Counted from the stretch's first letter, positions 44,601-55,132 are shown. The stretch: 64,000 bases of DNA from Streptomyces sp. NBC_00539 (GCF_036346105.1 NZ_CP107811.1:7004337-7068336); one strand, 5' to 3'. Notes: generated by a model from the sequence alone, not told the origin. A program made the numbers and translations.

Positions 44601-47262
44601 CTGCCACGGGTACGCGGGCAGGTCCGCCACCCGGCCCGGGCGCGGAAAAGAGACGTCCCAGTCCGTCTCGGCCCCGCACGCCAGCAGCTCCACCGTAGCG
44701 GTGTCCAGCGCACCGGGTCCCGACCCGGTGCGGGTGAGGGTGGGGACGACGGCTACCTGGCGCGGCCCGTTCGCCGTGGTGCGCCGCAGATAGGCGCCGA
44801 GCACGGGGTGCGGGCCGAGTTCCAGCAGAACGTCGCAGCCCGCCTCGTCGACGAGGACGCCTGTCGCGTCCGCGAACCGTACCGGCTCACGGACGTTGCG
44901 CCACCAGTACGCGGCATCGAGGTCCCGGCCGTCGGAGATGCGTCCGGTGACCGTGGAGACCAACGGAATGCGGGCGGATTGCGGGGCCAGTCCCGCCAGT
45001 GCGTCCGCGAGGGGACGGCGCAACTCGTCCATGGCCGTGCTGTGGAAGGCGTAGTCGAGCCCGAGGTCGCGGAAGAACACGCCGCGCTCGTCCAGCAGTT
45101 CACCCAAGGCCGCGAGCGCCTCGGCGTCCCCGGCGACCGTCACATCCCGGCCGCTGTTGATTCCCGCGACGACCAGCCGCCCCGTACATCCGGCCTCTGC
45201 GATCAGCTTCCCGGCGTCCTCGTCGGCGAGCCCGACGGCCGCCATTCGCCCGGAGCCGGCCGTGGTGCCCTGAGCTCGGCTGCGGGCGGCGATGACCTGG
45301 CAGGCGCTCGCCCGGTCCAGCGCTCCCGCACAGTAGGCGGCCGCGACCTCGCCGACACTGTGGCCGCAGATCGCGGTAGGCGCGAACCCACGCGCGGCCA
45401 GGGCCGCGACCAGGCCGGCCTGGACCGCGAACAGCATCGGCTGCGCGATCTCGGTGCGCTGCCACGATGCCGGATCCCGTGGCGCGGCCATCTCCTCTCG
45501 AACCGACCAGCCGAGCAACGGCCGCAACACGCCGTCGACGGCGTCGACCTCGGCCGTGAAGTGATCGTCGGTGCCGAGGAGCTCCGCCCCCATACCGACC
45601 CACTGCGCCCCGTTGCCGCTGAAGACGAAGCCGACGCGGCCGTGCTCCACCGCGGTGGCGCGGGCCGCGCCCGGCGCGGGGTCGCCATCTGCCATGCGGC
45701 GCAGCGTACGGGCGGCCTCGTCTGGGTCTGTCGCCAGCAACGCGATCCGGTGCTCGTAGCGGGCCTGGCGACGGCATGCGGTGAAGGCCGTGTCGTAGAA
45801 GGCGTCAGCCGGCAGAGCGTCGAGGTGCGCGGCCCAGTGGGATGCGGCGGCTTCGAGCGCGGTCGACGTGCGGGCGGACAGGAAAAGGGGGAGCCGGACG
45901 CCGCGGGTCGTGGCGGGTTGCCCAACCGCGGTCGGGGCCGACGCTGGAGCAGTGTGCAGGGCCCGGGCGGAATCGGGGACGAGAGACGGAGCAGGGGCGG
46001 GGGCAGGGGTGGGCGCGGGAGCGAGCACCACGTGAGCGTTGGCGCCGCCGAACCCGAAGGAGTTTACGCCGACCACGGCGTTCGCCGTTGGGGGAGGGCG
46101 TCCCGGCAACCTCCTGCGCATCGAACGAACGCGCCTCGGTCACGGGCTCCAGTCCCAGTCCGGCGAAGTCGATCCGCGAGCTGAGCGGCGCCGCGTGCAG
46201 GGTCGCCGGAATGGACCGCTCGCGCAGCACCAGCAAGGCCTTGAGCAGTCCGGGCACGCCGGACGCCGCCTCCAAGTGGCCCAGGTTCGACTTCACCGAA
46301 CCGATCGGCAGTGGCCGACCCGACGTGCGCTGCCGCCCCAGTACCTCGCCGAGCGCCGCGCACTCCACCGGATCGCCGGCCTGGGTCCCCGTGCCGTGCG
46401 CCTCGATGTACGCCACCTCATCGGCGCAGACACCCGCCTCGACATATACCCGCTCCAACAGGGCCGCCTGGCTGCGCGCGCTCGGCAGCGCCAGCCCCGC
46501 CGTGCGACCGTCCGCGTTGACGGCGCTGGCGAGGATCACGCCATGGATGCGGTCGCCGTCGGCGCGGGCCGCCGCGAGAGGCTTGAGGACCAGCACTCCG
46601 GAGCCCTCGGACCGCACATAGCCATCCGCGCTCTCGGAGAAGGGATGACACCGTCCGGTCGGCGAGAGCATCGACGCCTGAGCGAAGCCCACGCTCTCCC
46701 AGCGATCGAGCAGCACGTTCACGCCGCCCGCCAGCGCGAGCGAGCTGCGTCCGGAGCGCACCGCCTCGCACGCCTTATGCACGGCGCTGAGCGTCGACGA
46801 GCACGCGGTGTCCACAGCGAGCGACGGGCCGCGCAGATCGAAGACGTACGAGACGCGGTTCGCGGTGTTGCAGGACGCTGAGCCGCTCATGGTGTAGGCG
46901 TTCAACGTGCGCGGCCGCCGCTGCTGCAGTGAGCTGTACCCGTGCGACGACACGCCCACATACACCGCCGTGTCACTGCCGGCCAGCGCCGCCGGATCGA
47001 TGCCCGCGTCGCCGAACGCCTCGACAACGCATTCCAGGATCAGACGCTGCTGCGGGTCGATGCGCGACGCCTCCTTCGGTGAGATCCCGAAGAAGTCCGC
47101 ATCGAACGAGGAGACGTCATCCAGGAAGCCGCCCGCGGCCGTGTACACGCGCCCCTCGCGCAGCCGCCCGTCGGCCGACACGAAGCGCGCCACATCGAAC
47201 CTGTCGCCCGGAACCGTCCCAACCAGGTCCTGGCCGTTCGCCAGCGTGGCCCACAGGGCGTG

Positions 47263-47267
47263 CAGTG
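47263..47267. repeat. Target-site duplication CAGTG, left copy
   Basis: CAGTG here and at 48138-48142 flank the IS5-family element inside the KS domain. Removing one copy plus the element restores the KS reading frame. Confidence 0.75.
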
Positions 47268-48137
47268 GGCCTTTTCAGAGTGGCCACCGGTCGGGTGAGG
47301 CCGGTGTCCCACAACGCACGAGGCTCCCGTGCCGTTGAGAGAGGTGTTCGATGTCTCAACTCATCAGCACAGGAGCCTCGTTGGTTCCCTATCCTGCCGC
47401 ACTCGACCTGCCTCACGCCCTGGTCGAGTGGGTAACCATGCTCATCGTCACCCGTGAGGGTGACCGACGCTGCAAGCTCCCGCCCCACCAGCGTGCGCTC
47501 GTGGGTCTGGTCTACCTTCGCCGACACGACACGCTCGCGCAGATCGCCGCCGGCTGCGGCATATCCGTCGGCACGGCCCACGCCTACGTCACAGCCGTCG
47601 TCGTTCACCTGTCCCGCCGGGCACCCGGACTGCTGCGTGTCCTGCGAGAGGCCGATCCCGATCACGTCCTGCTCGACGGGACGCTCGCCGAGTGCGACCG
47701 CGTCGGCGACAGCCGGGCCGACTTCTCCCAGAAGCACCGCCGTCACGGCGTGAATGTGCAGGTCGTGGCCGATCCCGCAGGCAAGCTGCTGTGGATCTCG
47801 CCCGCACTGCCCGGCCGCACCCACGACCTGACCGCGGCCCGCACCCACCTCATCATCCGGATCTGCGAACGCCAGGGCGTGCCCATCCTCGCCGACCGCG
47901 CCTACATCGGGGCCGGCTCATGGGTGACCACACCGATCAGACGGCTACCCCATCAAGACCTCACCGCGACCCAGCAGACGATCAACCGGGCCCTGTCGGC
48001 GGCGCGAGCACCGGTCGAACGAAGCATCGCGCGACTGAAGTCCTGGCGCGTCTTCCGCAGAGCCCGCTGTAGCCCCAACCGCATGACCGTCATCGCCGCC
48101 GCCATCCTCACCCTGGAGCGTCAATGCTGAAAAGGCT
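47268..48137 (+). mobile_element. IS5-family insertion sequence within the PKS gene
   Basis: An 870-bp element with 11-bp terminal repeats GGCCTTTTCAG and AGCCTTTTCAG (reverse complement of the right end), flanked by CAGTG. It carries one transposase gene opposite in direction to the PKS. The exact restoration of the KS frame on excision confirms the borders. Confidence 0.85.
47351..48130 (+). CDS. IS5-family transposase (DDE_Tnp_4 type)
   Basis: A 259-aa transposase with an N-terminal HTH ([40 protein letters not shown]). The DDE catalytic domain has Asp in [14 protein letters not shown], Asp in [11 protein letters not shown], and Glu in [18 protein letters not shown]. It is a single intact frame, unlike the two frameshift-coded IS5 relatives near 52-54 kb. 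It should be able to move the element. Confidence 0.9.
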   Translation: MSQLISTGASLVPYPAALDLPHALVEWVTMLIVTREGDRRCKLPPHQRALVGLVYLRRHDTLAQIAAGCGISVGTAHAYVTAVVVHLSRRAPGLLRVLREADPDHVLLDGTLAECDRVGDSRADFSQKHRRHGVNVQVVADPAGKLLWISPALPGRTHDLTAARTHLIIRICERQGVPILADRAYIGAGSWVTTPIRRLPHQDLTATQQTINRALSAARAPVERSIARLKSWRVFRRARCSPNRMTVIAAAILTLERQC

Positions 48138-48619
48138 CAGTGAGCGGATCCCGCCCGGCAGCCGCAGCCCCACACCCACGATCGCCACGGCACCGCCGTC
48201 GGCTTCCTCAGACAAGGGCAAGGCATGGTCGGTAGAAGTCACGGGCGTTCTCCAAGGAGTCACCGAAGCTCAGTTCGAGCGTGCCCACGTTCATGGGACA
48301 CGTCTCCAACAACTTCCTGGACCAGCTCGCGGTTACTGGGCGCCAGTGCTCCGACCTCCGTGAACGCCGCGCCGAAACAGCGCAGCGACGCCTTGGCGGA
48401 AGCGCGCTGGTGTACGGGCCGCCACGTGGCTGCCCGCCCCCGGCTCGTCCCGCTCTGACTGGCCGGCCGCGTGGGCGGCTGCCGGGCTGCCCGGTTCCCC
48501 GGCGTCGCCCCGGCCGTTCAAGGGCTGGATCATTTTGCCAGTGGTGCGGCCGATCGGGCGAGGCCGACCCAGGACGCCATGGGAGCTGGGGTGTGGGGCG
48601 CTACACGCCGGGTGTGTGA

Positions 48620-49060
48620 TCAACCGGCACCGGGGTGGGCCCAGCGCGAAAGCGCGCTGGGCCCACGACTTCGGGGTGTCTCCCAACGGGTACTCGGGTA
48701 CGCCACGACCGCTCGGTATCGGCCCGCCTGGAGGCCGCCGATTAGCGTGGGCCAGGTGGTGAACGCGTCGTCGGACCAGCGGGGAACCACGTAGGCTGTC
48801 CAGGACCGGGAGCAGCGTGGCCAGCAGCCGGAGGGGCCCGCGATCTCGACCTGGCGCCACAGCTCGGCGCCAGAGTGAGTGCCGTCCAGTCGGCGCGGCG
48901 TGGAGGTCTGCACACCAACCAGGGCGGCCAGCTCCCACCACTGCGCGGTGCCCTCCTGTTCCCGGGCGGCGTCGGTGGCTACGTTCTTCTCGGCCGGTTC
49001 ATGCTGGCGTGCGGTCTCGGCGCGGGCATGTGCTGGCGCGACGGCGGGAATGGCGTCAAG
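48620..49060 (-). pseudogene. Decayed hypothetical gene
   Basis: A minus-strand open frame without a start reads AIPAVAPAHARAETARQHEP, then TAQWWELAALVGVQTSTPRR, and on to GLQAGRYRAVVAYPS before degrading into frameshifted sequence down to about 48300. No family is recognised. It overlaps nothing convincing on the other strand. Confidence 0.3.
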
Positions 49061-49211
49061 GCGCTACTCCCGGGCCACGCCGTCACAGTCGGCGAGCACG
49101 CCTCGCTGCTCTGGCGTCCTTTCCTCGTGCAGGGCTGGTACCCCGAAACACCTCAAAGCGGCCTGGTTTGCCCGATACGCTGCCCTCCACCGGCAACCCG
49201 AGGAGCACGCC

Positions 49212-49664
49212 TTGACCCGACTTCGGCACCTTCTGACCGCCTCCACCGTGATGGCCGCGTCCCTGCTCACCGCCGTCCTGGCCACCGCGCCGGCCGAAGC
49301 AGCCGGAAAGTCCTGGGGCAAGCTCTATGCCCGCGACGACTCCGGGAAGCTCGCCCGCGCCTACGGGGACTTCGCCAACAACGGCGGCGTTTACGCCACC
49401 GTCGGCGCCAACTGGGACGATCTGCGTCGCAGCGACCACAACCCCGTCTACGTCGAAGCGGAGTTCTTCTTCCTCAAGAACGGGAAGTGGGAGAGCGCGG
49501 GGACGACCCAGACCCCGCGCACCGACACCTCCGCCAGCGGCTCCATGTCGCGCAAACTGCGCCACGACGCCCACGCCGCACGCGCGGTCATCAAGGTGTG
49601 TGTCGACCGGGCGCACTGGTCCGACATCTGCTCGCCCCAAGCGGTCGTCTCGTTCAGCTACTGA
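49212..49664 (+). CDS. Small secreted hypothetical protein
   Basis: A 150-aa protein with a Sec signal peptide (ASTVMAASLLTAVLATAPAE, cleavage near AEA-AG). The mature domain of about 115 residues is rich in aromatic and charged residues (GKLYARDDSGKLARAYGDFA, VEAEFFFLKNGKWESAGTTQ) and has two cysteines (KVCVDRAHWSDICS), probably a disulfide. The start is TTG 49212, supported by AGGAG seven bases upstream; no ATG gives the signal peptide. The pattern is common among uncharacterised Streptomyces exported proteins. No operon partner is seen. Confidence 0.75.
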   Translation: MTRLRHLLTASTVMAASLLTAVLATAPAEAAGKSWGKLYARDDSGKLARAYGDFANNGGVYATVGANWDDLRRSDHNPVYVEAEFFFLKNGKWESAGTTQTPRTDTSASGSMSRKLRHDAHAARAVIKVCVDRAHWSDICSPQAVVSFSY

Positions 49665-50269
49665 CGCTCAGGGGATGACGGCGTTCGCGTCAGTGCCGCG
49701 CAGTCGTTGCAGCCGATGCCGCAGGGGCCCCCTCCCCGAGATGACGCCCGACGAACTCTCCACCCCGACTACATGCGCGCCACCGGCGAGTACCCGCCCC
49801 ACTTCTAGCGGGCCCCTGGCGCGTGGCGCCTGGTAGGGGCGGGGCGTGCCGCGGGGTGGCCATGGCATGCGCGGAACCACTGCGGAGGAGCCGACGCCCG
49901 CTTCGACCCCAAGCCCAACGCAGCAGACAGCCTCGCCACCTTCGTCAACGCCCTTGCTACGCGGCGTTTAGTTGTCTATGGGGCCGCCGCGGAGGCTGTT
50001 TGGTGGGGTCGGCGCTTGGTTTGTGCTGGTCAGGTCGGTACGCGCGCCGCGTCAGGGACGGTGTGATGCAGCGAGGCTGGTGTCACTGTGATGAGTTGGC
50101 CTGGACAACGGAGCGCGGCGTAGCAGGCGAGGCACAGCGCGTCTTGGCCCTAATACTCCAGCCGTAGATCGTGTTCTCGAGGGTGAGGGGCGTCGAGGCG
50201 GCAGGTGTCCAGCGTGGATCACCTCGCCCGAGATCGCCCAGCCGTCGCGGGCGTCAGCTCCTTCTCCGT
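49665..50269. other. Intergenic region with small remnant and hairpin
   Basis: No complete gene is visible. An imperfect hairpin GCCCCTGGCGC...GCGCCTGGTAGGGGC lies near 49813-49838. A short protein-like piece (DARFDPKPNAADSLATFVNA) near 49888-49955 looks like the end of a lost gene. Nothing else is identified. Confidence 0.3.
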
Positions 50270-50674
50270 CTACCCGAGTTCACCGCGACGGAGGGCGTCC
50301 CTTATCTCGCTGAGCTTCGCGGTCGTTGCCGCGGTCTGCTCCTGTGCTTGTTCAGCGAGTCGGATGGCATCGTCGATCTCGCTGAGCTTCCTGGAAGACA
50401 GGACGGCCGCCCGCTCTACCAGGTCGTCCCGGGACACGGTGGTCAGCCACGTGCACGGGGTGAAGCCTGGACGCGGGAACGCGAGCCGCACCACGCCTTC
50501 GAGCGGCAGCCCTTCACCGGCGCCGACCGTCACTTCGATGCCCAGACCGCTGATGTCGAAGCCCGCCGGAGCGACGACCTGCATCACCTGGAACCCGGAC
50601 GCGTCGTCTCCTGACAGCAGTACGACCAACCTCCGCTCGTCGAACTGGACCCACCAGACTTCGCCACGTTGCAC
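50270..50674 (-). CDS. MazF/PemK-like toxin-family protein
   Basis: A 134-aa protein beginning QRGEVWWVQFDERRLVVLLS, the signature opening of the MazF/PemK SH3-like barrel. Later motifs such as LPLEGVVRLAFPRPGF and TWLTTVSRDDLVERAAVLSS also fit. MazF proteins are mRNA interferases. The C-terminal ~25 residues form an extra helix (EIDDAIRLAEQAQEQTAATT). GTG 50674 is chosen because GGAGG lies five bases before it; a longer frame to 50746 has no ribosome site. No antitoxin gene is obvious next to it, and the canonical catalytic Arg/Thr positions are not clear, so activity is uncertain. Confidence 0.72.
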   Translation of the reverse strand: MQRGEVWWVQFDERRLVVLLSGDDASGFQVMQVVAPAGFDISGLGIEVTVGAGEGLPLEGVVRLAFPRPGFTPCTWLTTVSRDDLVERAAVLSSRKLSEIDDAIRLAEQAQEQTAATTAKLSEIRDALRRGELG

Positions 50675-50784
50675 AAGTCCTCCGATACACAGGACGGCAG
50701 GCCGACGCTGCGCGACCTGACGCGGTGTGGATACGGGTGCGGCCACCGTTGATCATCGGTGTGTGAAGACAAACGATCATGCGG

Positions 50785-52083
50785 TGGCTGCAGGTCACAG
50801 CGTAGACCCTGCCTCGCTGGCAGGAGGCGTTCGAGGGCCTGATGAGCCGGATAGCGGGGCGCTTCACACGGGTCGAATCCCGCCGCCGGGCCCGGAAGTT
50901 GGTACTCGGCATGTTGTCGGACCTGCCGCGCAGGAACTGCTGGACCATCGCCGAGTGGGCCGGGGACAGGACCCCGGACGGCATGTAGCACCTGCTCGGG
51001 AGAGTGAAGTGGGATGCCGACCGGATCCTTGACGAGGTGGGTGACTACGTGGTGGGGCATCTGCACGACGGCGAGGCGGTGCTGGTGGTCGACGAGATGG
51101 GTGACGTGAAGAAAGGCACCGACACCGTTGGAGTCCAGCGGCAGTACACCGGCACCGCGGGCAGGATCGAGAACGCCCAGGTCGCCGTCTACCTGGTCTA
51201 CGCCAGCCGCCGCGGGTACGCCGCAGTGGACCGGAAACTCTATGTTCCTCGTTCCTGGACCTCCGATCCCGACCGCTGCCGGGCCGCCGGCCTCGGTGAC
51301 AACACAAAGTTCGCGACCAAGCCGGAGCTGGCCGCTCGCATGGTCACCCGATGCCTCGACGCCGGCCATCGGGCCGCCTGGGTCGCGGGAGACGAGGTCT
51401 ACGGCGGCAACCCGAGGCTGCGCACCGCGCTGGAGGAACGGGGCACCGGCTACGTCCTCGCGGTGGCCTGCTCGCACGAAGCCACCACAGGCGCCGCGCC
51501 GGGAGGTTTCGCGCCGACATGTTGGCCAGGAGGGTGCCCAAGAGGGCCTGGCAGAAGCTGTCCGCAGGGGCCGGAGCCAAGGGCCACCGCTTCTATGACT
51601 GGGCCGTCATCGACCTCGCCGATCCCCCGGCCCGGGAGCCGGCAGCTGCTGATCCGCCGCAACCGCAGCACCGGCGAACGTGCCTACTACCGCTGCTACT
51701 CGCCTGCCGCAGTGCCGCTGACCACCCTGGTGTGCGTCGCTGGATCAAGGTGGCGGGTCGAGGAGTTTTTCCAGTCCGGCGAGGGCCTGGCGGCCCTGGA
51801 CGAGCACCAGGTCCGCCGCTACCCGTCCTGGTCCCGCTGGGTCGCCCTGGCCATGCTCGCGCATGCCTTCCTCGTCGTCCTCTGTGCGAACGAACACGAG
51901 GGTCATTGCTCGCCCGACGAGCTGATACCGCTCACTTGTGACGAGATCCAACGACTGTTCATCACGCTTGTCAACCGGACCGTCTTTGACCCTGTCCACC
52001 GACTTCGCTGGTCCCTCTGGCGACGCCGCCACCAGGCTCGATCCCAGACCAGCCACTACCGGCGTCAAGCCGCTCAAGCATGA
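50785..52083 (+). pseudogene. IS701-family transposase, degenerate
   Basis: A clear IS701-type DDE transposase broken in at least three places. The N-terminal part (EAFEGLMSRIAGRFTRVESR) meets TAG at 50986-50988. The frame then gives VGHLHDGEAVLVVDEMGDVK, with the first catalytic Asp, and HRAAWVAGDEVYGGNPRLRT, with the second. Shifts near 51490 and 51620 precede VAGSRWRVEEFFQSGEGLAA, with the Glu motif, and a normal C-terminus. No terminal repeats were identified. The element cannot move by itself. Confidence 0.8.
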
Positions 52084-52111
52084 AGATCACGATCTACGGC
52101 TGTGGTACTAA

Positions 52112-52969
52112 GACGTCGTTCCATTTGGTGAGGCGGCGGTGGCAGATGAGGGCGGCTGCTATGCCAGCGAAGGCGAGGAAGTGTTCTGCCTTGCGTTCGT
52201 AGCGGCGGTGGAGTCGGCGGCAGCCGGCGAGCCAGGACACGGTCCTCTCGACGACCCAGCGGTGGCGGCCGAGCCGCTTTGAGGACTCGATGCCCTTGCG
52301 AGCGATGCGGTGGCGGATGCCGCGTTTGCGGAGCCATCGCCGCAGGTGGTCGTAGTCGTAGCCCTTATCTGCGTGGAGCTTGCCGGGTCGGCGTCGACGC
52401 GGTCCTCGCCGGGACCGGATCGGCGGGATCCCGCGCACGAGCGGTTCAAGGCCCAGGCTGTCGTGCATGTTCGCGCCGGAGATGCCCAGCGAGAGAGGCA
52501 GTCCGTTCCGGTCGGTGATCAGGTGGATCTTCGATCCCAACTTGCCTCGGTCGGTCGGATTCGGTCCTGTCAGTGGCCCCCTTTTGCCGCCCGGAGGCTG
52601 ACGGAGTCGATCGCACACCGGGACCAGTCCAGTTCCCCGCGGGCGCCGAGTTCGTCGAGTATGACGCGGTGGAGCCGGGCCCAGACCCGGGCCCGGCTCC
52701 ATTGGGCGAAGCGTCGGTAGACCGTCTGCCAGCTCGGCCCGAACACCGGCGGCAGTTGCCGCCACGTGCAGCCCGAGGTCGCCACGAAGACGATCGCGGC
52801 CAGGGCCTCGCGGTCACCCGCCCGGCGCCGGCCGCCGCCCTGCGGACGTATCACCTCTGTCGGAGGCACCACCCGCCGGAACAACACCCACAACTCAGCC
52901 GGCACCAGCCGCTCAATCAGATCCGCCATGCACGGTTCAACGAACGATCACGCCATAAGAAACGCTGTC
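52112..52969 (-). mobile_element. IS5-family element A
   Basis: An 858-bp element with imperfect inverted ends (GACGTCGTTCCATTTGGTG against GACAGCGTTTCTTATGGCGTG) and TAA on each side (52109-52111, 52970-52972). The right-hand TAA is shared with element B. The borders rest on the end match and TAA and could be off by one or two bases. Confidence 0.7.
52115..52929 (-). CDS. IS5-family transposase expressed by -1 frameshifting
   Basis: Two overlapping frames on the minus strand together encode one transposase. The first (52570-52929) is the DNA-binding part (LWVLFRRVVPPTEVIRPQGG, GPSWQTVYRRFAQWSRARVW) up to DSVSLRAAKGGH. The second continues from GPLTGPNPTDRGKLGSKIHL through GANMHDSLGLEPLV, HADKGYDYDHLRRWL and WVVERTVSWLAGCRRLHRRY, supplying the Asp and Glu of the DDE triad, and ends near 52094-52115. 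The switch is at AAAAGGGGG (52576-52584), a classical -1 slippery stretch for this IS group. The transposase is probably functional. Confidence 0.8.
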
Positions 52970-52972
52970 TAA

Positions 52973-53835
52973 GACCGTGTCCTACATGGCTGGTTGTCCG
53001 TTGTGCTCGTCATGGGGAGTGGACGGTGGGGATGGATCGTTCCGGACGGGCTGTGGGAGATAGCGAAGCCGTTACTACCTCCTGCTCGCGTGCGGCCGCA
53101 GGGTGGTGGGGTCGCGAACATCGATGACGAGGCGGTGTTCGCCGCGATTGTCTACGTGCTCGTCAGTGGATGCGCGTGGCGGGCTCTGCCGCCGTGTTTC
53201 GGGGCGTCGAAGTCGACCGTGCATCGCCGGTTCTTGATCTGGTCGCGTGCCGGTGTCTGGGGCCGGCTGCACCAGAAGGTGCTCGAGCTCCTGGACGGCC
53301 ACGGTCTGGTCGACCTGTCCCGGGCGGTCCTCGACTCCGCTCATGTCCGCGCTAAAAAGGGGGCGAACTTGCAGGTCCGAGCCCCGTGGACCGGGGTAAG
53401 TCCGGTTCCAAGATGCATGTCCTGTCCGACGCGGCAGGACTGCCCCTACGCGTCGGACTCTCCGCGGCCAACACCCACGACAGCCAGGCCCTGAAGCCGA
53501 TGCTGTCCCATTTCCACATGGGACACGAATCCCACGCAGCCGATTCCAAGCCCCAGCGCCTGCATGCTGACAAGGCATACGACATCCCTGAACTGCGGAA
53601 ATGGCTCTGGGGCAAGCGCATCGGCGTCCGTATCGCACGGAAGGGCATCGAGTCCAGCGAGCGACTCGGGCGACGCAGGTGGGTCATCGAACGGACCATG
53701 TCCTGGCTCACCGGCTACCGCCGGCTCAACCACCGCTACGAACGAAAACCAGGCAACTACCTGGCCTTTCTTGGCCTCGCCGCAGCCCTCTGCTGCTACA
53801 AGCGGTTCCTCAAACTGACCATGTAGGACACGGTC
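52973..53835 (+). mobile_element. IS5-family element B
   Basis: An 863-bp element with perfect 17-bp inverted ends (GACCGTGTCCTACATGG / CCATGTAGGACACGGTC), flanked by TAA at 52970-52972 and 53836-53838. It inserted into, and duplicated, the TAA target copy at the right edge of element A. Confidence 0.88.
53003..53826 (+). CDS. IS5-family transposase expressed by -1 frameshifting
   Basis: The first frame encodes the N-terminal part (LWEIAKPLLPPARVRPQGGG, SGCAWRALPPCFGASKSTVH, RAVLDSAHVRAKKGA). At AAAAAGGGGG (53354-53363) a -1 shift enters the second frame (SPVDRGKSGSKMHVLSDAAG), which has SAANTHDSQALKPML, HADKAYDIPELRKWLWG and WVIERTMSWLTGYRRLNHRY with catalytic Asp and Glu. The stop lies in the right inverted repeat. 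The initiation codon of the first frame is uncertain (53003 or a nearby GTG/ATG). The protein differs clearly from that of element A. Confidence 0.82.
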
Positions 53836-53905
53836 TAACGGGGGCCCTGCAGTGTCGGTGGAGAATCGCTTGGCCAGTGCTCGGCGGAGAGATCATCATG
53901 TGGCA

Positions 53906-54442
53906 ATGTCTGAGAACCGATTCTCTGTGGCACTGACCGTGATGCGGCTCCCCCAGTACACCAAGGCGGACCAGGAAGAGATCCTTGGCAACAGCGATGA
54001 TCCCTTCGGTGTCTCCTCGACCGGTTTGACCTGGCTGCCGAAAGAAGAACACTTCGGCATCAGACACGAAGACCGGCTCGTGGCACACGCTGGCCTGCTG
54101 CGACTGCCTGTCGCGATCGGCGACGCCGCGACAGAGGTGGTGGGCGTCGGCGGGGTGGCCGTCGCACCCAGCATGCAAGGCCATGGCCTTGCTCGGCTCG
54201 TCGTCAACGCTGCCCTGGAGCACGCCCGCACGATGGGTCCTCAGCACGCACTCCTGTTCTGCCGTCCTCCCCTCGTGTCGCTCTACAAGCGCCTCGGATG
54301 GCACCCGCTCGACACCGACGTACTCGTCGAACAACCCGAAGGCCGCCTGGTGACCATGCCGCTGCGGACTATGGTGACGCCCCTGCGCGACGACGCCCGC
54401 TGGCCGTCAGGGCCAGTACGGCTGTTCTCGCTCCCTATGTGA
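53906..54442 (+). CDS. GNAT-family N-acetyltransferase
   Basis: A 178-aa acetyltransferase. The acetyl-CoA loop lies in GVAVAPSMQGHGLARLVVNA (motif A, Q-x-x-G-x-G/A form) after the strand EVVGVGGV. Motif B follows with GPQHALLFCRPPLVSLYKRL, and the usual C-terminal strand is in HPLDTDVLVEQPEGRLVTMP. ATG 53906 is preferred to GTG 53852 because it starts at the core (SENRFSVALTVMRLPQYTKA). Element B ends 70 bases upstream and may have replaced or supplied its promoter. The substrate is unknown; this type often acts on aminoglycosides or small amines. Confidence 0.87.
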   Translation: MSENRFSVALTVMRLPQYTKADQEEILGNSDDPFGVSSTGLTWLPKEEHFGIRHEDRLVAHAGLLRLPVAIGDAATEVVGVGGVAVAPSMQGHGLARLVVNAALEHARTMGPQHALLFCRPPLVSLYKRLGWHPLDTDVLVEQPEGRLVTMPLRTMVTPLRDDARWPSGPVRLFSLPM

Positions 54443-54581
54443 CAGAGGGCCGCCCGGCCCGGCGACCAAGGGTTCACCCATGAGTGTCGGGTCTCGGTTA
54501 CGAACCCAACCCGCCTCACCAACCAATCCAGTCGCCGCAGGTCAACAAGAACAGAACGACTAACTTCACTGTCAAAGGACA

Positions 54582-54608
54582 GCCCCGGGGGTCACGACGT
54601 CCCGGGGC
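54582..54608 (+). terminator. Hairpin downstream of the GNAT gene
   Basis: The stem GCCCCGGG / CCCGGGGC with an 11-base loop lies 140 bases after the GNAT stop. There is no T run. A Rho-independent type end for that gene is plausible. The rest of 54443-55130 shows no convincing gene; 54920-55080 has Cys-containing frames that do not match anything known. Confidence 0.4.
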
Positions 54609-55086
54609 CTCCACTTCGCTGCCTGCTACACCGAAGGTGCTTGTCCAGCGGGCCGCAGCTGGTGCCCCTCCTGGCATCGTTTGGTTTTGGGCTGGGTCAG
54701 GTCGGCGTGACGGGCGTCGTGGATTCTGCATCGGCTGGCGACAGCGACTTGCACCGCGTTGCGGTGTTCTGAGCTGGGCTGGGAGGGGAGGACGTGTCGT
54801 CCGCTTGGTGCAGGTGCGTGTCGTTTCGCGGGTAGAAGGCGTGACGCCTGTGTAGGGACGGAGGCGCCGCGGGGCGGCCGACTTCGCTACTGCGGCCATT
54901 CCCTCCCGAGCTGGCGAGGTGATGTGCGAGGGCGGCGTTCAGCGCGACGGCGAGCTTGCGGATCCGCCTTCGCCCTGCACAGTCGTGCAGCAGCGGCCCC
55001 GCGGTGGGTGTGCTCCCGCGACGGTGCGTGCCCCGGATGCCGCTGTCACGGTGCGCGCTACGGGACGTGGTTCCAAGCTGAGGGGT

Positions 55087-55111
55087 GGGTGCCGGAAGCG
55101 GTCCGGCACCC
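55087..55111. repeat. 10-bp stem hairpin
   Basis: GGGTGCCGGA and its complement TCCGGCACCC with a five-base loop lie just before the start of the broken small membrane gene at 55133. Purpose unknown. Confidence 0.5.
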
Positions 55112-55132
55112 CATGGTTGAGAGGAATCCGTC

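Larger units (their letters stand above)
41670..48242 (-). pseudogene. Type I iterative-style PKS (KS-AT-DH-MT-ACP), split by an IS
   Basis: The gene starts at GTG 48242 (GGAG seven bases upstream) and reads VAIVGVGLRLPGGIRSL before the IS5-type element at 47268-48137. After removal of the element and one CAGTG copy the KS continues without error (HALWATLANGQDLVGTVPGD). Domains in order: KS with Cys (DTACSSTLSAVHK) and both His (EAHGTGT, NLGHLEAASG); AT with GHSVGEVAAAYCAG and YAFH; DH with HRVGETVVMPAAGY; C-MT with LEVGAGTGGFTSAL; a degenerate KR-like region; then ACP with LGMDSLLAVEL. A second defect is a GGGGG run at 46090-46094, where dropping one base joins AGTPSPTANAVVGVNSFGFG. From GEIVV the sequence jumps to the ACP, so ER/KR appear deleted. 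The layout recalls highly reducing fungal-type PKSs. A 28-codon frame (48208-48294) overlaps the start. Confidence 0.88.

Noticed and set aside
43728-46184. An 818-codon plus-strand frame opposite the PKS
   Set aside because: Antisense shadow; the minus strand carries AT, DH and MT motifs in order.
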